Below are positions 1-8,046 of a stretch of 28,071 bases of DNA, in pieces. The notes under the pieces are model-generated. The model did not search any database, was not told where the DNA came from, and saw only the letters and a list, made by a program, of their open reading frames with translations. A program made the translations under genes and the position numbers. The stretch covers positions 1 to 28,071 of the forward strand of contig CAIXUF010000300.1 of the NCBI GenBank assembly GCA_903922535.1. Direction: 5' to 3'. Within the stretch, counting starts at the first letter, position 1. Each line of letters begins with the position of its first letter. The stretch comes from Candidatus Hydrogenedentota bacterium. GTDB taxonomy: Bacteria; Hydrogenedentota; Hydrogenedentia; Hydrogenedentiales; CAITNO01.

Positions 1-71
1 ACTTCCGGCTGTATGTCCGCGATCTTCCGGACAATCTCGGCTGCCTCACGGACCATTTCATGCTGTTCCAT
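1..71 (-). CDS. N-terminus of a gene running off the left edge; possibly purine nucleoside phosphorylase
   Basis: Only the first 23 codons are in the window. Reading leftwards from the ATG at 71-69, the peptide begins MEQHEMVREAAEIVRKIADI, followed by QPE. A good Shine-Dalgarno (GGAAGGAG) lies just upstream on the minus strand. An amphipathic helix followed by a Gln-Pro-Glu stretch resembles the N-terminus of PunA-type purine nucleoside phosphorylases just before their glycine-rich loop, but that loop lies outside the window, so the name is only a guess. It lies 61 bases downstream of the DUF167 gene on the same strand and may share its transcript. That a gene starts here is fairly sure; its function is not. 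Confidence 0.5.
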   Translation of the reverse strand, partial: MEQHEMVREAAEIVRKIADIQPE

Positions 72-132
72 CGGTGCTCCTTCCGCTTTCCGGCCTTTGT
101 GGCCGAAAACGCCATTGATTAGCTTCGTAAGA

Positions 133-426
133 TTATAAACCCAGTGCTTCGCGGACCGCTTTTTCCGACAGTCCCGCGATGCGTACCGTTTTCTCGCGCG
201 ATTTTTCACCCGCTTCCAGCGTCACCCGGCCGCGGGCCACACCCAGCCGCCCCGCCAGAAAGCGGCGCAACGCCTCATTGGCGGCGCCCTCGACAGGCGG
301 GGCCGTCAGCGCCACGCGCAACCGACCCTCCACCTCGCCGACCACCGCCTCGCGTGAGGCGCGGGGCTGCACGCGAACGCGCAGCAGCACATCGCTTCCA
401 TCGGCGCGGAGCGCGTTATCGGTCAT
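133..426 (-). CDS. DUF167 / YggU family protein
   Basis: A 97-residue protein of the DUF167 (YggU, UPF0235) family, a small conserved alpha/beta fold of unknown biochemical role. The family hallmark is plain: a first strand with the VQPRAS motif (residues 19-24), then TAPPVEGAAN (41-50), then a helix and the GEKSREKTVRI stretch (73-83). The ATG at 426 is preferred over the longer open frame because family similarity starts there and a GGAAGGAA-type ribosome binding site lies about ten bases upstream. Full length for the family. It follows the ABC permease gene by 89 bases on the same strand and is probably read from the same message; in other bacteria it often sits beside unrelated housekeeping genes, so context says little about its job. 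Confidence 0.85.
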   Translation of the reverse strand: MTDNALRADGSDVLLRVRVQPRASREAVVGEVEGRLRVALTAPPVEGAANEALRRFLAGRLGVARGRVTLEAGEKSREKTVRIAGLSEKAVREALGL

Positions 427-515
427 GACTTGACAGTTCCTTCCTTCCCCGGCTGCGTCTGCGCGCCGGGGAAAGTTCTGGAATGGTAGCACAATCGAAC
501 CCGGCCGTTCCGTGT

Positions 516-2579
516 TCAGGAAGTCGGAGACGCCCCTTTCTTCTTTGCGGCGCGGTCGGCCGCCTCGATCAGGCCCACGCCCAGCATTAGACCCAATAAC
601 GCGACCGCAATGACATGGGCGGATGGTCTTCCAGTTGCCAAAGAGGCCGGCACCAGAAATGTTGAGACCATCCGGGGCAGTTTGTCCAGGCTCAGCAAAA
701 TGGAGAAGCTGTTGTTGATGAAGTGCATGATCATCCCTATCCAAAGGGAATTGGTGCGCAAGACGGCGTAGGTGATTGCCAGACCAATCAATGCCGTGGG
801 GGCAAAACGGTAAATGCTCAGGTGAAAGACTCCGAAAAGCACCGACACGGCCAGCACGGCGGACCACGGGCGCATATGCTGGCGAAGACCCGACAACAGG
901 GCGCCACGAAACAGCGTCTCCTCGCAGACGGCAGGCGACAGGGCCATGGTCAGGAGTATTGCCGCGAGCCCGGTCAGGGAGTCCGACCCCTGAAGGAATT
1001 TCCCATAATATTCCTTCATTGAATCGGGAACGGGCAAAAACTGATCGTGCACGGCGCCGAACTGCATGACAAGTATCAGCGTGGACAGCGCCATAACCGC
1101 CGCGCCGGCCCCCTGCATCCGGGAGAACGCCCGAAGCCGCAGCGTCTCGCGCAAATTCACGCGCGCATACCAAAGCGCGCCTACCACGGGCAGCAGGATC
1201 AGGCCCCACTCCGTAAGTGCAAGCCCCCACATGGGACTCTGCCGCTGTGCCCAGGCGCCGATATAGAAAATGAGCAGCATGACCAGCGCGAACAGGGCCA
1301 GGGCAAACCCCGCCGAAGGCGCCGGGCGCGGGGCGTAGTCGCCCCGCCGGAAGGACAGCGGCATGCCCGGCTCTTCCGACAGAATCACGTCTTCCCGCTG
1401 GAATACCCGCGCGGCAAAAACCAGCGCAAGGAGGGCATAGGCCGCCGTGCTCACAAACACGGCAAAGACGCCTTCCCAGGTCGCCTTGCCCATCATGGCA
1501 TCCTTGAAAAGAAGCACCGTGTTTACGACGGGAATGAACTGGACCGAGGTCGTGAACTCCGTTCCGGGGGAACCGGCCAGCATGGCCGGAAGAAGCACCA
1601 GCATGAGCACCGGTGTAAGGTAGTTCTGCGCCTCGCGGAAACTCTTGGCGAACACGGCCACCGACATCATCAGCGCCGACAGCAGCAGCGCCAGCGGCAC
1701 GATGATCAGGAGCACCATGGCCGCCACGCGCATGGGATTATGCAGCATCAGCGTGAAAGCGCCCCCGTTTATGGAGGAAATCTGCGCGAAAAACACATAG
1801 AAGGTGCCGCCCATGCTGGCCAGGTTGAGCACGGCCGTAAGCATGGCCATGATGAACACGGTCAGGAATTTGCCCGTCACGATTTCCATCTTCGTGGCCG
1901 GTGTGGACAAAAGCGTCTCGAAGGTGCCCCGCTCCTTTTCGCCCGCCGTCAGGTCCACGGCGGGATAGAACGCGCCCAGCGCCATGACCACGACCATCAG
2001 CATGGGCATGATCAGCCCGAGCATCATCCCCGAAGTCTTCTCTTTGGGCGCCACGTCAACCCGCTTCACCTCAAGCGGATTGATGTATTCCGTGTTTATC
2101 GTGGCGCTCTCCAAACGGCGGGCCTGTTCGCGGTGGTACACCTCGTTCAGGGCGTCCTCAATCCGTCCAACCCCCTCCAACGAGCGGAACTCGGTCTTGT
2201 CGTAAAGCAGGTCCACCGGCAGGGTGTAGCCCGCGTCAAAGGTGCCGAGCAGCCCGGACCGGGCCACGACCACCACGTCGAGTTTGCCCCCGCCGAGGTC
2301 CTCCCGCGGGTGGGATGACTCGGCAATCTGCACATTCTTGACGCCCGCCACCCAGGATTTCATCACTTCCGTGTCGCTGGACTCGGCCGCGGCAAGGCAG
2401 ACGCGCAGGGGACTCGCCTCGATGGACTGCTGGTGCACCAGCAGCGCCTGTGTGCCTATCAGCAGCGTGGCCGGATAGAGCAGCACCGGAAGCACCACCA
2501 TCATGAACAGCGTCCGTTTGTCGCGGCGCGTGTCGAGCAGTTCCTTGCGGAGTATCGTGGCGACGGTTGCGATTCTCAT
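516..2579 (-). CDS. ABC-2 type permease fused to a CPBP intramembrane metalloprotease (NatB-like)
   Basis: A 687-residue integral membrane protein with two parts. The N-terminal ~400 residues look like a NatB/ABC-2 exporter permease: a first membrane segment near residues 24-48, a long extracytoplasmic loop, and a membrane bundle containing the typical AGEKERGTFETLLSTP coupling stretch. The C-terminal part is a CPBP (CAAX protease and bacteriocin-processing, Abi) domain with all three signature elements: EExxxR (E553, E554, R558), FxxxH (H586) and HxxxN (H619, N623). So the protease part keeps its glutamates and histidines and may be active. The ATG at 2579 overlaps the TGA of the upstream ATPase gene by four bases (ATGA), which fixes the start and implies translational coupling. 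Substrate unknown; sodium or peptide export is only inferred from the NatAB relation. Confidence 0.85.
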   Translation of the reverse strand: MRIATVATILRKELLDTRRDKRTLFMMVVLPVLLYPATLLIGTQALLVHQQSIEASPLRVCLAAAESSDTEVMKSWVAGVKNVQIAESSHPREDLGGGKLDVVVVARSGLLGTFDAGYTLPVDLLYDKTEFRSLEGVGRIEDALNEVYHREQARRLESATINTEYINPLEVKRVDVAPKEKTSGMMLGLIMPMLMVVVMALGAFYPAVDLTAGEKERGTFETLLSTPATKMEIVTGKFLTVFIMAMLTAVLNLASMGGTFYVFFAQISSINGGAFTLMLHNPMRVAAMVLLIIVPLALLLSALMMSVAVFAKSFREAQNYLTPVLMLVLLPAMLAGSPGTEFTTSVQFIPVVNTVLLFKDAMMGKATWEGVFAVFVSTAAYALLALVFAARVFQREDVILSEEPGMPLSFRRGDYAPRPAPSAGFALALFALVMLLIFYIGAWAQRQSPMWGLALTEWGLILLPVVGALWYARVNLRETLRLRAFSRMQGAGAAVMALSTLILVMQFGAVHDQFLPVPDSMKEYYGKFLQGSDSLTGLAAILLTMALSPAVCEETLFRGALLSGLRQHMRPWSAVLAVSVLFGVFHLSIYRFAPTALIGLAITYAVLRTNSLWIGMIMHFINNSFSILLSLDKLPRMVSTFLVPASLATGRPSAHVIAVALLGLMLGVGLIEAADRAAKKKGASPTS

Positions 2580-3325
2580 GGCCGCGCGGGCTCCCGTTCT
2601 CCCACGAGCTTCAGAAACGCGCCGCGCAGGTCCGATGTGCCGGTCTGTTCGCACAGCGCGTCCCTGCTGTCGACGGCAAAAAGATCGCCCTGGTGGAGCA
2701 GGCCCACCCGGTCGCACAACTGCTCCGCCTCGGACATGTAGTGCGTGGAGAATATGATGGCCCGCCCGCGTTCCCGGGCGTCGCTGATGAACGACAGAAT
2801 CGCCGCGCTGGTCATGATGTCCAGCCCGAGCGTCGGCTCGTCCAGAATCAGCACCAGCGGATCGTGGAGAATCACGCGCGCGATCGAGACTTTTTGCGTT
2901 TGGCCCGTGGACAGCGTGTCGCAGCGGCGGTTGATGAATTCGCCCATGTCGAGCAGCCCCGCAATCTCGTCCACGCGCCCCTGGATCTCCGATTCGCCCA
3001 TGCCGTAGAGCCGCCCGAAATAATGCAGCACCTCGCGCCCGGTCAGCCGCCCGTAGAGCCGTGTGCTCCCCGACAGGAATCCAATCGACGCGCGAATCTG
3101 ATCGGGCGCCTCATCCGCCGCCACGCCGTTGACAAAACACCGGCCCGAGGTGGGGGTGATGATGGTGGCGAGCATCCGCAGCAGCGTGGTCTTGCCCGCG
3201 CCGTTCGGCCCGAGCAAACCAAACACCTCGCCTGCGGCCACCTCAAAGGTGGCCCCGCGCACGGCCTCCACCACCCCGGCACGGGGTGTGCGAAAGACCT
3301 TTCTCAGTTCCTCGGCACGAAGCAT
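2576..3325 (-). CDS. ABC transporter ATP-binding protein (NatA-like)
   Basis: A 249-residue ATPase that should power the permease encoded immediately downstream. All nucleotide-binding motifs are intact: Walker A GPNGAGKTT (residues 39-47), signature LSTGQ (138-142), Walker B LVLILDEP (157-164) and the switch histidine in FSTHY (H195). Length and the single domain fit the NatA/CcmA-type exporter ATPases. The gene ends in a TGA that overlaps the permease ATG, so the two are a coupled pair. Upstream on the minus strand is a perfect TATAAT hexamer 26 bases before the ATG. A decayed copy of the first ~49 codons of a close relative lies at 7861-8046. The transported substrate cannot be read from sequence. 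Confidence 0.92.
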   Translation of the reverse strand: MLRAEELRKVFRTPRAGVVEAVRGATFEVAAGEVFGLLGPNGAGKTTLLRMLATIITPTSGRCFVNGVAADEAPDQIRASIGFLSGSTRLYGRLTGREVLHYFGRLYGMGESEIQGRVDEIAGLLDMGEFINRRCDTLSTGQTQKVSIARVILHDPLVLILDEPTLGLDIMTSAAILSFISDARERGRAIIFSTHYMSEAEQLCDRVGLLHQGDLFAVDSRDALCEQTGTSDLRGAFLKLVGEREPARP

Positions 3326-3351
3326 GCGGCGTATTTGGTACTCCCGGCGAC

Positions 3352-3380
3352 ATTATACCGATGACCGCCGCCGGTTAAAA
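3352..3380 (-). promoter_or_regulatory. Putative promoter of the natA-natB operon
   Basis: On the minus strand a perfect TATAAT (3357-3352) lies 26 bases upstream of the ATPase start. The -35 position 17 bases further up is poor (TTTTAA, three of six matches), so this would be a -10-driven promoter with a short leader. No better candidate is seen in the gap. Confidence 0.45.
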
Positions 3381-3537
3381 CCCACGGACGCTGCATGATG
3401 CAAAACGCCGGGCAGGCAAGCCAATCCGCGCGCAGGAAGGGGAAACGCATTCGATTTCGGCAGGAATAGGATCAATACCTCATGGAAGACGCCATCATTT
3501 ACCCCGCCAAGTTAAGGGCACTTTTATTAAGACTTTC

Positions 3538-3566
3538 TTGACAGAACGGGTATTAAGCATTATTAT
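3538..3566 (+). promoter_or_regulatory. Strong sigma-70-type promoter before the LVIVD protein
   Basis: A consensus -35 TTGACA (3538-3543) is separated by exactly 17 bases from a -10 TATTAT (3561-3566, five of six). Transcription would start near 3573, giving a leader of about 58 bases before the ATG at 3631. The TTG of the -35 box opens a longer reading frame, but that is not the likely translation start. Confidence 0.7.
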
Positions 3567-3630
3567 TATAGCGTCGAACGGGGGGGGATGGGGGGCAAGA
3601 GCGTGTCGGTCAACAGAGAGGGACGGTGAG

Positions 3631-6207
3631 ATGAAAAGAGGTGCGTGTGTAATTCCGTGTCTCATGGTTTTGGGTTTCTTTATCGGATGCAGCGACGCGG
3701 TCGCGGGAAATGTCGAATTGCTGGGGCATGGCGGAGGGTTTTGTTCCGGTGTCGCTGCGTCCGGCCAATATGCCTATGTGACAGATTTTTCCGGCTTCAG
3801 CGTTCTGGATATTTCCACCCCTGGCGCGCCGGTGCTCCGCGGGCACCTGTTGCTTCCAGATTCCGCGGACCATGCCGGCGGCATGGTGGTTTCCGGGAAT
3901 CGCGTGTATCTTCCCTGGAGTTCCGGTGTCTTTTCTGCGAAGAGCGCGAAGGCCACCACGACTGGCGGTTTTCGCGTGGTTGACGTAAGCAATCCGGCGA
4001 ATCCCCAGTTGATTGCGTCCTATGCGGCACCGGGCGGTGTGACAGGGCTGGCGGTGCGGGACGGTATCGCCTACGTTCCCTGGGTGGTGGTTGATGTGAG
4101 TTCGTATGTGAATTACGGGGGCTTGCAGTTGCTTGACATCAGCGATCCGGCGTCCCCTGCCATCCTGGGGGAATGCAACACGGGCGCCAGCATGGGAGTT
4201 GTGCTCAACGGCAACAAGGCCTATGTTCCCCGGTTTGGCGGCATGTGCATCGTTGACATCACTTCATCCGCCGCCCCCACTGTTGTCGGGGCGTACAACT
4301 CGGGCGCGGTCATATCCGTCTCCTGGGACCTGGCCCTGTCCGGCACCACCGCCTGTTTTGTCCAGACAAAGACCACGAATCTGTCCACGTGCTCCTACAC
4401 GCTGGAAGTGCTGAACGTGTCGGATCCTGCCGCGCCCTCCCTTCTGGGGTCCTGCGCCCTGTCCTCGTTCAACGGGATAATTGTGGACGTTATGGCCCTG
4501 GCCTTGAGCGGGAACCGTGTGTTTGTGGCCAACAACGAAGCGGGTCTTCAGGTGGTGGATGTGAGCAATGCCGCATCCCCCCAACTGGTCGTGTCGCGCC
4601 TGATGCCGAGTGAAGTGTCGGGTATAGCCCTGTCCGGTTCCACTGCCTATCTTTCCAGTGGATTGGCGGGACTTTCCGTCGTAAACATGGCCGATCCCGC
4701 CGACCCCGTACTTCAAAGGTCCTGTCTTGTGGGCGGACCGGGAAAGACCGTCGTCTCCGGCCAGCATGCGTACTCCTGCTGGGAGAACCATTTTCACAAG
4801 GGCTCAATATGGAGGCATTCGGGAGGCGTTCGCATCACAACGGTGCCTTGCATGGCCGAGACCGCCGCAATCGACACGCCGGGAAAGGCGTGGTCGGTTG
4901 CTGTAACTGGTGACAGGGCGTACATTCTCTGGAATGATGATGAGGCGAATGCGACCGGAATTGAAATCTATAACGTCCAGAATCCCGCGGTGCCTGTTCG
5001 CCTGGGCACCTACACACCCCCGCACGCGGGAGGCAGCATCGCCGCGAGCGGAAATACTGTGTTCGTTGCCGACTCCAACGGCAATCTTGACATAGCCAAC
5101 CTCAGCGATATTGCCAACCCGCTTCTTCTGGTGGATGCATATGCTGGCAGTTCTCCGTTTGACCACCTGAGGATGGAGGGTAACGCCCTTTACAGTTTCA
5201 GCTATTTCTCGCGGAGCGGCTTCGATTACGGCGGCATCACGGTTCTGGATGTCAGCAATCCGCAGTCACCGGTCGTGCTGCAGAGTTTCTTGCAGGGGTG
5301 GTGGGAATTGCGGGACATGAAGCGGCAGGGAAACACAAGCTTCCTGGTAGACGGCGGCATTTTTGAGATTGTCAACAGGACTCTAAGCCAGACCTACAGC
5401 TTCAATCCGATGATGGTCCAGCGTGCCGCCGTGTCAGGCCGCCTTGCCTATCTCGGCGGTCCAACAGGGCTCACCGTGCTGGACATCATCAATCCCGCCA
5501 AACCCCTTGTGGTGGGTTCGTACGGCTATGCCGGGCTCAACGACATGAACCTTTGTTCGAAAGACGGCACGGCCTATCTTTCCGACAACGACGGCGGTCT
5601 GTTCGCGCTTCGGTATTCGGGGCCCCTTTCCTCCGACCTCAGCAGTCAGTTCGACACCGAATGGGCCACCCTGTGCGATCTCGTCGCGCTGTCGCCGGAT
5701 TCTGCCGACCTGAATGGTGACGGACTTCCGGAACGGTGGGCGTTGCGCCTGATTCAGGCGGTGCTCGACAGCGCAACCGCCCCATTCCATGAAGCCGCCT
5801 GCACGGCGTACATCGACAACTTCATGGAATTGAGCGGAGAACCGGACCCGGTGGTCCAGCAAAACCGTGAGTGCATCGCCGCGCTGCTTATGATGGGTGC
5901 GGACATCCGTGATTATGCAACAACCCGCTTCGGCCTGACTGGCGTATACCATGTGGTGGAAGGCGAACCGTTCTCCGGCACCGCCGACATTGATCATGAC
6001 CGCATGACAAATGCCCAGGAATGCGCCGCTGTGGTGGCTTGGGGCGGCACCATAGACACCTTTCCCGAAATGGCACTCCATACTTCCGGTGCGGGGCCGG
6101 TGCCGGTTGCGGGTGTGGCCGGGCTGGGTGTCCTGCTTGGCCTGATGGCCATTATTGGCGCGAGGAAGATGCGGCGGAGTTCACGGGAGGCTTTGTTCCC
6201 CCGCTGA
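3631..6207 (+). CDS. Secreted LVIVD-repeat beta-propeller protein with C-terminal anchor
   Basis: An 858-residue exported protein. The start MKRGACV is preceded by a purine-rich GAGAGGGACGGTGAG and yields a signal peptide; either a lipobox-like FIGC (Cys20) or an AVA cleavage site could be used. Residues ~30-660 hold about twelve LVIVD-type repeats (YV..GG..VLDVSNPA.P...G pattern), expected to fold as one or two beta-propellers. Two calcium-loop-like stretches follow: DLNGDGLPERW (~693-703) and DIDHDRMTNAQE (~786-797). The C-terminus has VPVAG (824-828), a ~18-residue hydrophobic helix and a basic tail (RKMRR), the layout of PEP-CTERM-like sorting signals. It lies alone between two promoters. 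LVIVD proteins are usually surface proteins of unknown role; ligand unknown. Confidence 0.85.
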   Translation: MKRGACVIPCLMVLGFFIGCSDAVAGNVELLGHGGGFCSGVAASGQYAYVTDFSGFSVLDISTPGAPVLRGHLLLPDSADHAGGMVVSGNRVYLPWSSGVFSAKSAKATTTGGFRVVDVSNPANPQLIASYAAPGGVTGLAVRDGIAYVPWVVVDVSSYVNYGGLQLLDISDPASPAILGECNTGASMGVVLNGNKAYVPRFGGMCIVDITSSAAPTVVGAYNSGAVISVSWDLALSGTTACFVQTKTTNLSTCSYTLEVLNVSDPAAPSLLGSCALSSFNGIIVDVMALALSGNRVFVANNEAGLQVVDVSNAASPQLVVSRLMPSEVSGIALSGSTAYLSSGLAGLSVVNMADPADPVLQRSCLVGGPGKTVVSGQHAYSCWENHFHKGSIWRHSGGVRITTVPCMAETAAIDTPGKAWSVAVTGDRAYILWNDDEANATGIEIYNVQNPAVPVRLGTYTPPHAGGSIAASGNTVFVADSNGNLDIANLSDIANPLLLVDAYAGSSPFDHLRMEGNALYSFSYFSRSGFDYGGITVLDVSNPQSPVVLQSFLQGWWELRDMKRQGNTSFLVDGGIFEIVNRTLSQTYSFNPMMVQRAAVSGRLAYLGGPTGLTVLDIINPAKPLVVGSYGYAGLNDMNLCSKDGTAYLSDNDGGLFALRYSGPLSSDLSSQFDTEWATLCDLVALSPDSADLNGDGLPERWALRLIQAVLDSATAPFHEAACTAYIDNFMELSGEPDPVVQQNRECIAALLMMGADIRDYATTRFGLTGVYHVVEGEPFSGTADIDHDRMTNAQECAAVVAWGGTIDTFPEMALHTSGAGPVPVAGVAGLGVLLGLMAIIGARKMRRSSREALFPR

Positions 6208-6304
6208 GGGAGGATCTCTGTTCGCACCCGCAGACCGTTGTGACTCGGCGCAGGATCTCCGCCATTCCAGAATATCCGCAAGTGCGGCGATTCTGCCCTT
6301 TTTG

Positions 6305-6333
6305 TTGTCTTGGTGGCGCAAACACGATATATT
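6305..6333 (+). promoter_or_regulatory. Putative promoter of the membrane protein-regulator pair
   Basis: A -35-like TTGTCT (6305-6310, four of six) and a -10-like TATATT (6328-6333, five of six) are spaced 17 bases apart. The expected start near 6340 leaves a leader of about 36 bases before the ATG at 6376. Confidence 0.5.
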
Positions 6334-6375
6334 TACGCGGGAGCAACGGGGATACGGTTTTTGGGAGTGCCCTGC

Positions 6376-7155
6376 ATGACCGGAAAACAGACGCCGCAAA
6401 AACTTCAGATGGGTGATCCGAGGCTGGTGGTTCGGTGGGCGCGCCGCTATGCGCGCAGCCGCACCATCTCGTTTTTGGTCCAGTGGGTGGTCATCGTGGC
6501 CATGGTGCTGGCGGTGGGGCTGGCGGCCAGCCTGACAAACACGGCCTACCGCACGGGGAACAGGGGCCTTTTCACGCTGTCCATGGGCTTCATGGGGCTG
6601 GTGGTGGTGGCGCTGGCGTGGTTTTCGCTGTCGCGCTGGGGGGGGGAACTTATCTGGCGGGTGACGCAGTGGCTGTACGGCGAGGAGGGATACGCGGCGG
6701 TGTCGAGCCCGGCGGACCGGCAGGGTCTGCCGCCGTGGCTCACGGCGCTGGGCGGCGGACTGGTGGTGTACCACGTTTTGGGGGCGATGCTGGTGAGCCG
6801 CGGGTATTTGAGCATGGCGAACATGCAGCCCTTTTCGGCGGCATACATGGCACCCTACCTTTGCGTGCTGATTGTGTACCAGGGTTTGGGCCTGTGGGCG
6901 TGGATTTGGCCGGTGCTGTATGGGGCGCATGCGCTGGCGCTGCTGTCCGGCGTGCCGATTCGTTTTCCGGCCGCCTTTCCGATGCTGGACATGGTGGTGC
7001 CGGTGTTCGGCTACGGCCTGATTGCGATACTGACGGGCCACGTGTACAGCCGCTACGCGCTCTGGAAACTGAAGAGCCTGACGCGCACGGAACTGCCTGA
7101 AATCCCCCCGGAGGACGAGACGGATTCCGAAGCCGGAGGCGGTGCGAATGGCTGA
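6376..7155 (+). CDS. Multi-pass membrane protein of unknown function
   Basis: A 259-residue protein that I do not recognise. The ATG at 6376 has GGGAG eight bases upstream and is favoured over an upstream in-frame ATG at 6310 that would sit inside the promoter. After a basic N-terminal region (RRYARSR) come about five or six hydrophobic segments: near residues 34-57, 66-88, 122-145, 156-195 and 206-232. An acidic tail (PPEDETDSE) ends the chain. The stop overlaps the start of a winged-helix regulator gene by eight bases, so the two are almost certainly co-translated. Similar small membrane protein plus winged-helix regulator pairs are common in bacteria, where the membrane protein may be a target or sensor partner; that is inference. 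Confidence 0.75.
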   Translation: MTGKQTPQKLQMGDPRLVVRWARRYARSRTISFLVQWVVIVAMVLAVGLAASLTNTAYRTGNRGLFTLSMGFMGLVVVALAWFSLSRWGGELIWRVTQWLYGEEGYAAVSSPADRQGLPPWLTALGGGLVVYHVLGAMLVSRGYLSMANMQPFSAAYMAPYLCVLIVYQGLGLWAWIWPVLYGAHALALLSGVPIRFPAAFPMLDMVVPVFGYGLIAILTGHVYSRYALWKLKSLTRTELPEIPPEDETDSEAGGGANG

Positions 7156-7459
7156 TCTCGACCGACTCATCCACGAGCCGGCCCGGCTGCGCATCCTGAC
7201 CCTGCTGTCGGGGCTGGAGGCGGCGGACTTCAACTTCCTGCTGACCACGGCGGGACTGACCAAGGGCAATTTGTCGTCGCACATTGACCGGCTGGAGAAG
7301 GCGGGCTATGTGGCGGTGGTCAAATCGTTCAACGGCCGGGTGCCGCACACGGAATACAGCGTGACGCCCGAAGGGCTGGCGGCGCTGGGGGAGTACTGGC
7401 GCGAACTGGACGCCATCCGCTCACTGCGGGAGAAACCGGATTCGGAATCGGCGCAGTAG
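7148..7459 (+). CDS. Winged-helix DNA-binding transcriptional regulator (HTH_34-like)
   Basis: A 103-residue, single-domain regulator. The chain shows the compact MarR/ArsR-like winged helix used by the HTH_34 family: LIHEPARLRILTLLSG (first helix), LLTTAGLTKGNLSSHIDRLEKAGYV (helix-turn-helix with the recognition helix starting at KGNLSSH), then the wing (VVKSFNGRVPHTEYSVTP) and a final helix. No ligand domain is present. The ATG at 7148 has GGAGG eight bases upstream; a GTG at 7142 is too close to that site. It overlaps the membrane protein gene by eight bases and is likely to control its own operon or the transporter genes that have decayed just downstream. The DNA site it binds cannot be seen here. 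Confidence 0.85.
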   Translation: MADLDRLIHEPARLRILTLLSGLEAADFNFLLTTAGLTKGNLSSHIDRLEKAGYVAVVKSFNGRVPHTEYSVTPEGLAALGEYWRELDAIRSLREKPDSESAQ

Positions 7460-7860
7460 CGACAGCGGCAAGGCCTTCAAAAGGCCCGCGCCGCGCAGGA
7501 CGCCATCAACCGGGGGATCGCCGGAGCGCTCACGTCCAATTCGCAGAACCGCCAACCCCGTGTGATCTTCGCGCCGGTTAACCGCCGCCTTCCACGCACA
7601 CATCTTCCTCACCTCGGAAACCGTCTTGACGGTTTGGATTGATTCTGGCCGGAGGACTTCAACAAGAATGCGATCAAGCCGACGGGCGAATTGCTCTCGC
7701 CCGAAGGGCACCCAGCCCCTCTGCTACGATGCGTGCAGTCTGTCCGACCCTCTTTGAACAAAACAGGTCCAGACCACGACCTTTACGGCAAATGCCACAG
7801 ACGGGTTCTACCCGGTTGCGGCCATCATTGTAATGGGACTGGAAGCAAAGGAGACGCCGG
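7460..7860. other. Gene-free, apparently decayed stretch
   Basis: About 400 bases without a convincing gene. A frame free of stops follows the regulator stop for roughly 60 codons but has no start and no recognisable family. One 40-base block (7463-7502) resembles a coiled-coil-coding piece of the downstream gene (8172-8211), with 33 of 40 bases the same by hand alignment. The rest shows nothing I can name. Confidence 0.5.
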
Positions 7861-8046
7861 ATGTTACACGCTGAAGTACTGAGAAGAGTTTTGCCCACAC
7901 CCCGCGCCGGGGTGGCGGAGGCCGTGGACGGGGCCACTTTTGAAGTGGTTGCGGGCGGGGTGTTTGGGCTGCCGGGGCCGAACGGGGCGGGAAGAACCGT
8001 ACTCGGAGACAACTCGGCAAGCGACTGTGGGGAGGTGGTGCCGTGA
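7861..8046 (+). pseudogene. Truncated, inactivated natA-like ABC ATPase fragment
   Basis: A 61-codon open frame whose first 49 residues match the NatA-like ATPase encoded at 2576-3325 in about 36 positions by hand count, ending right after Walker A. The Walker A lysine is changed (GPNGAGRTV for GPNGAGKTT), and the remaining ~190 residues with signature, Walker B and switch are gone, so it cannot be a working ATPase. A GGAG at 7850-7853 and the leader bases before the ATG also resemble those of the intact gene. Its stop overlaps the GTG of the next gene (GTGA), so translation of this stub could still feed the downstream start. Most likely the remnant of a duplicated or lost ABC operon. Confidence 0.8.

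Noticed and set aside
91..105. Small CGGCC-TTTGT-GGCCG hairpin as a terminator of the DUF167 gene
   Set aside because: Only five pairs, and on the minus strand no T-run follows; it lies directly before the next ribosome binding site.
1047..2318. A 423-codon plus-strand frame opposite the ABC permease gene
   Set aside because: His/Gln/Arg-rich low-complexity translation typical of an antisense shadow; the minus-strand gene has intact motifs.
3538..3630. A longer start for the LVIVD protein at the TTG at 3538
   Set aside because: That codon is part of the -35 box, and the extra residues would hide the signal peptide that begins at 3631.
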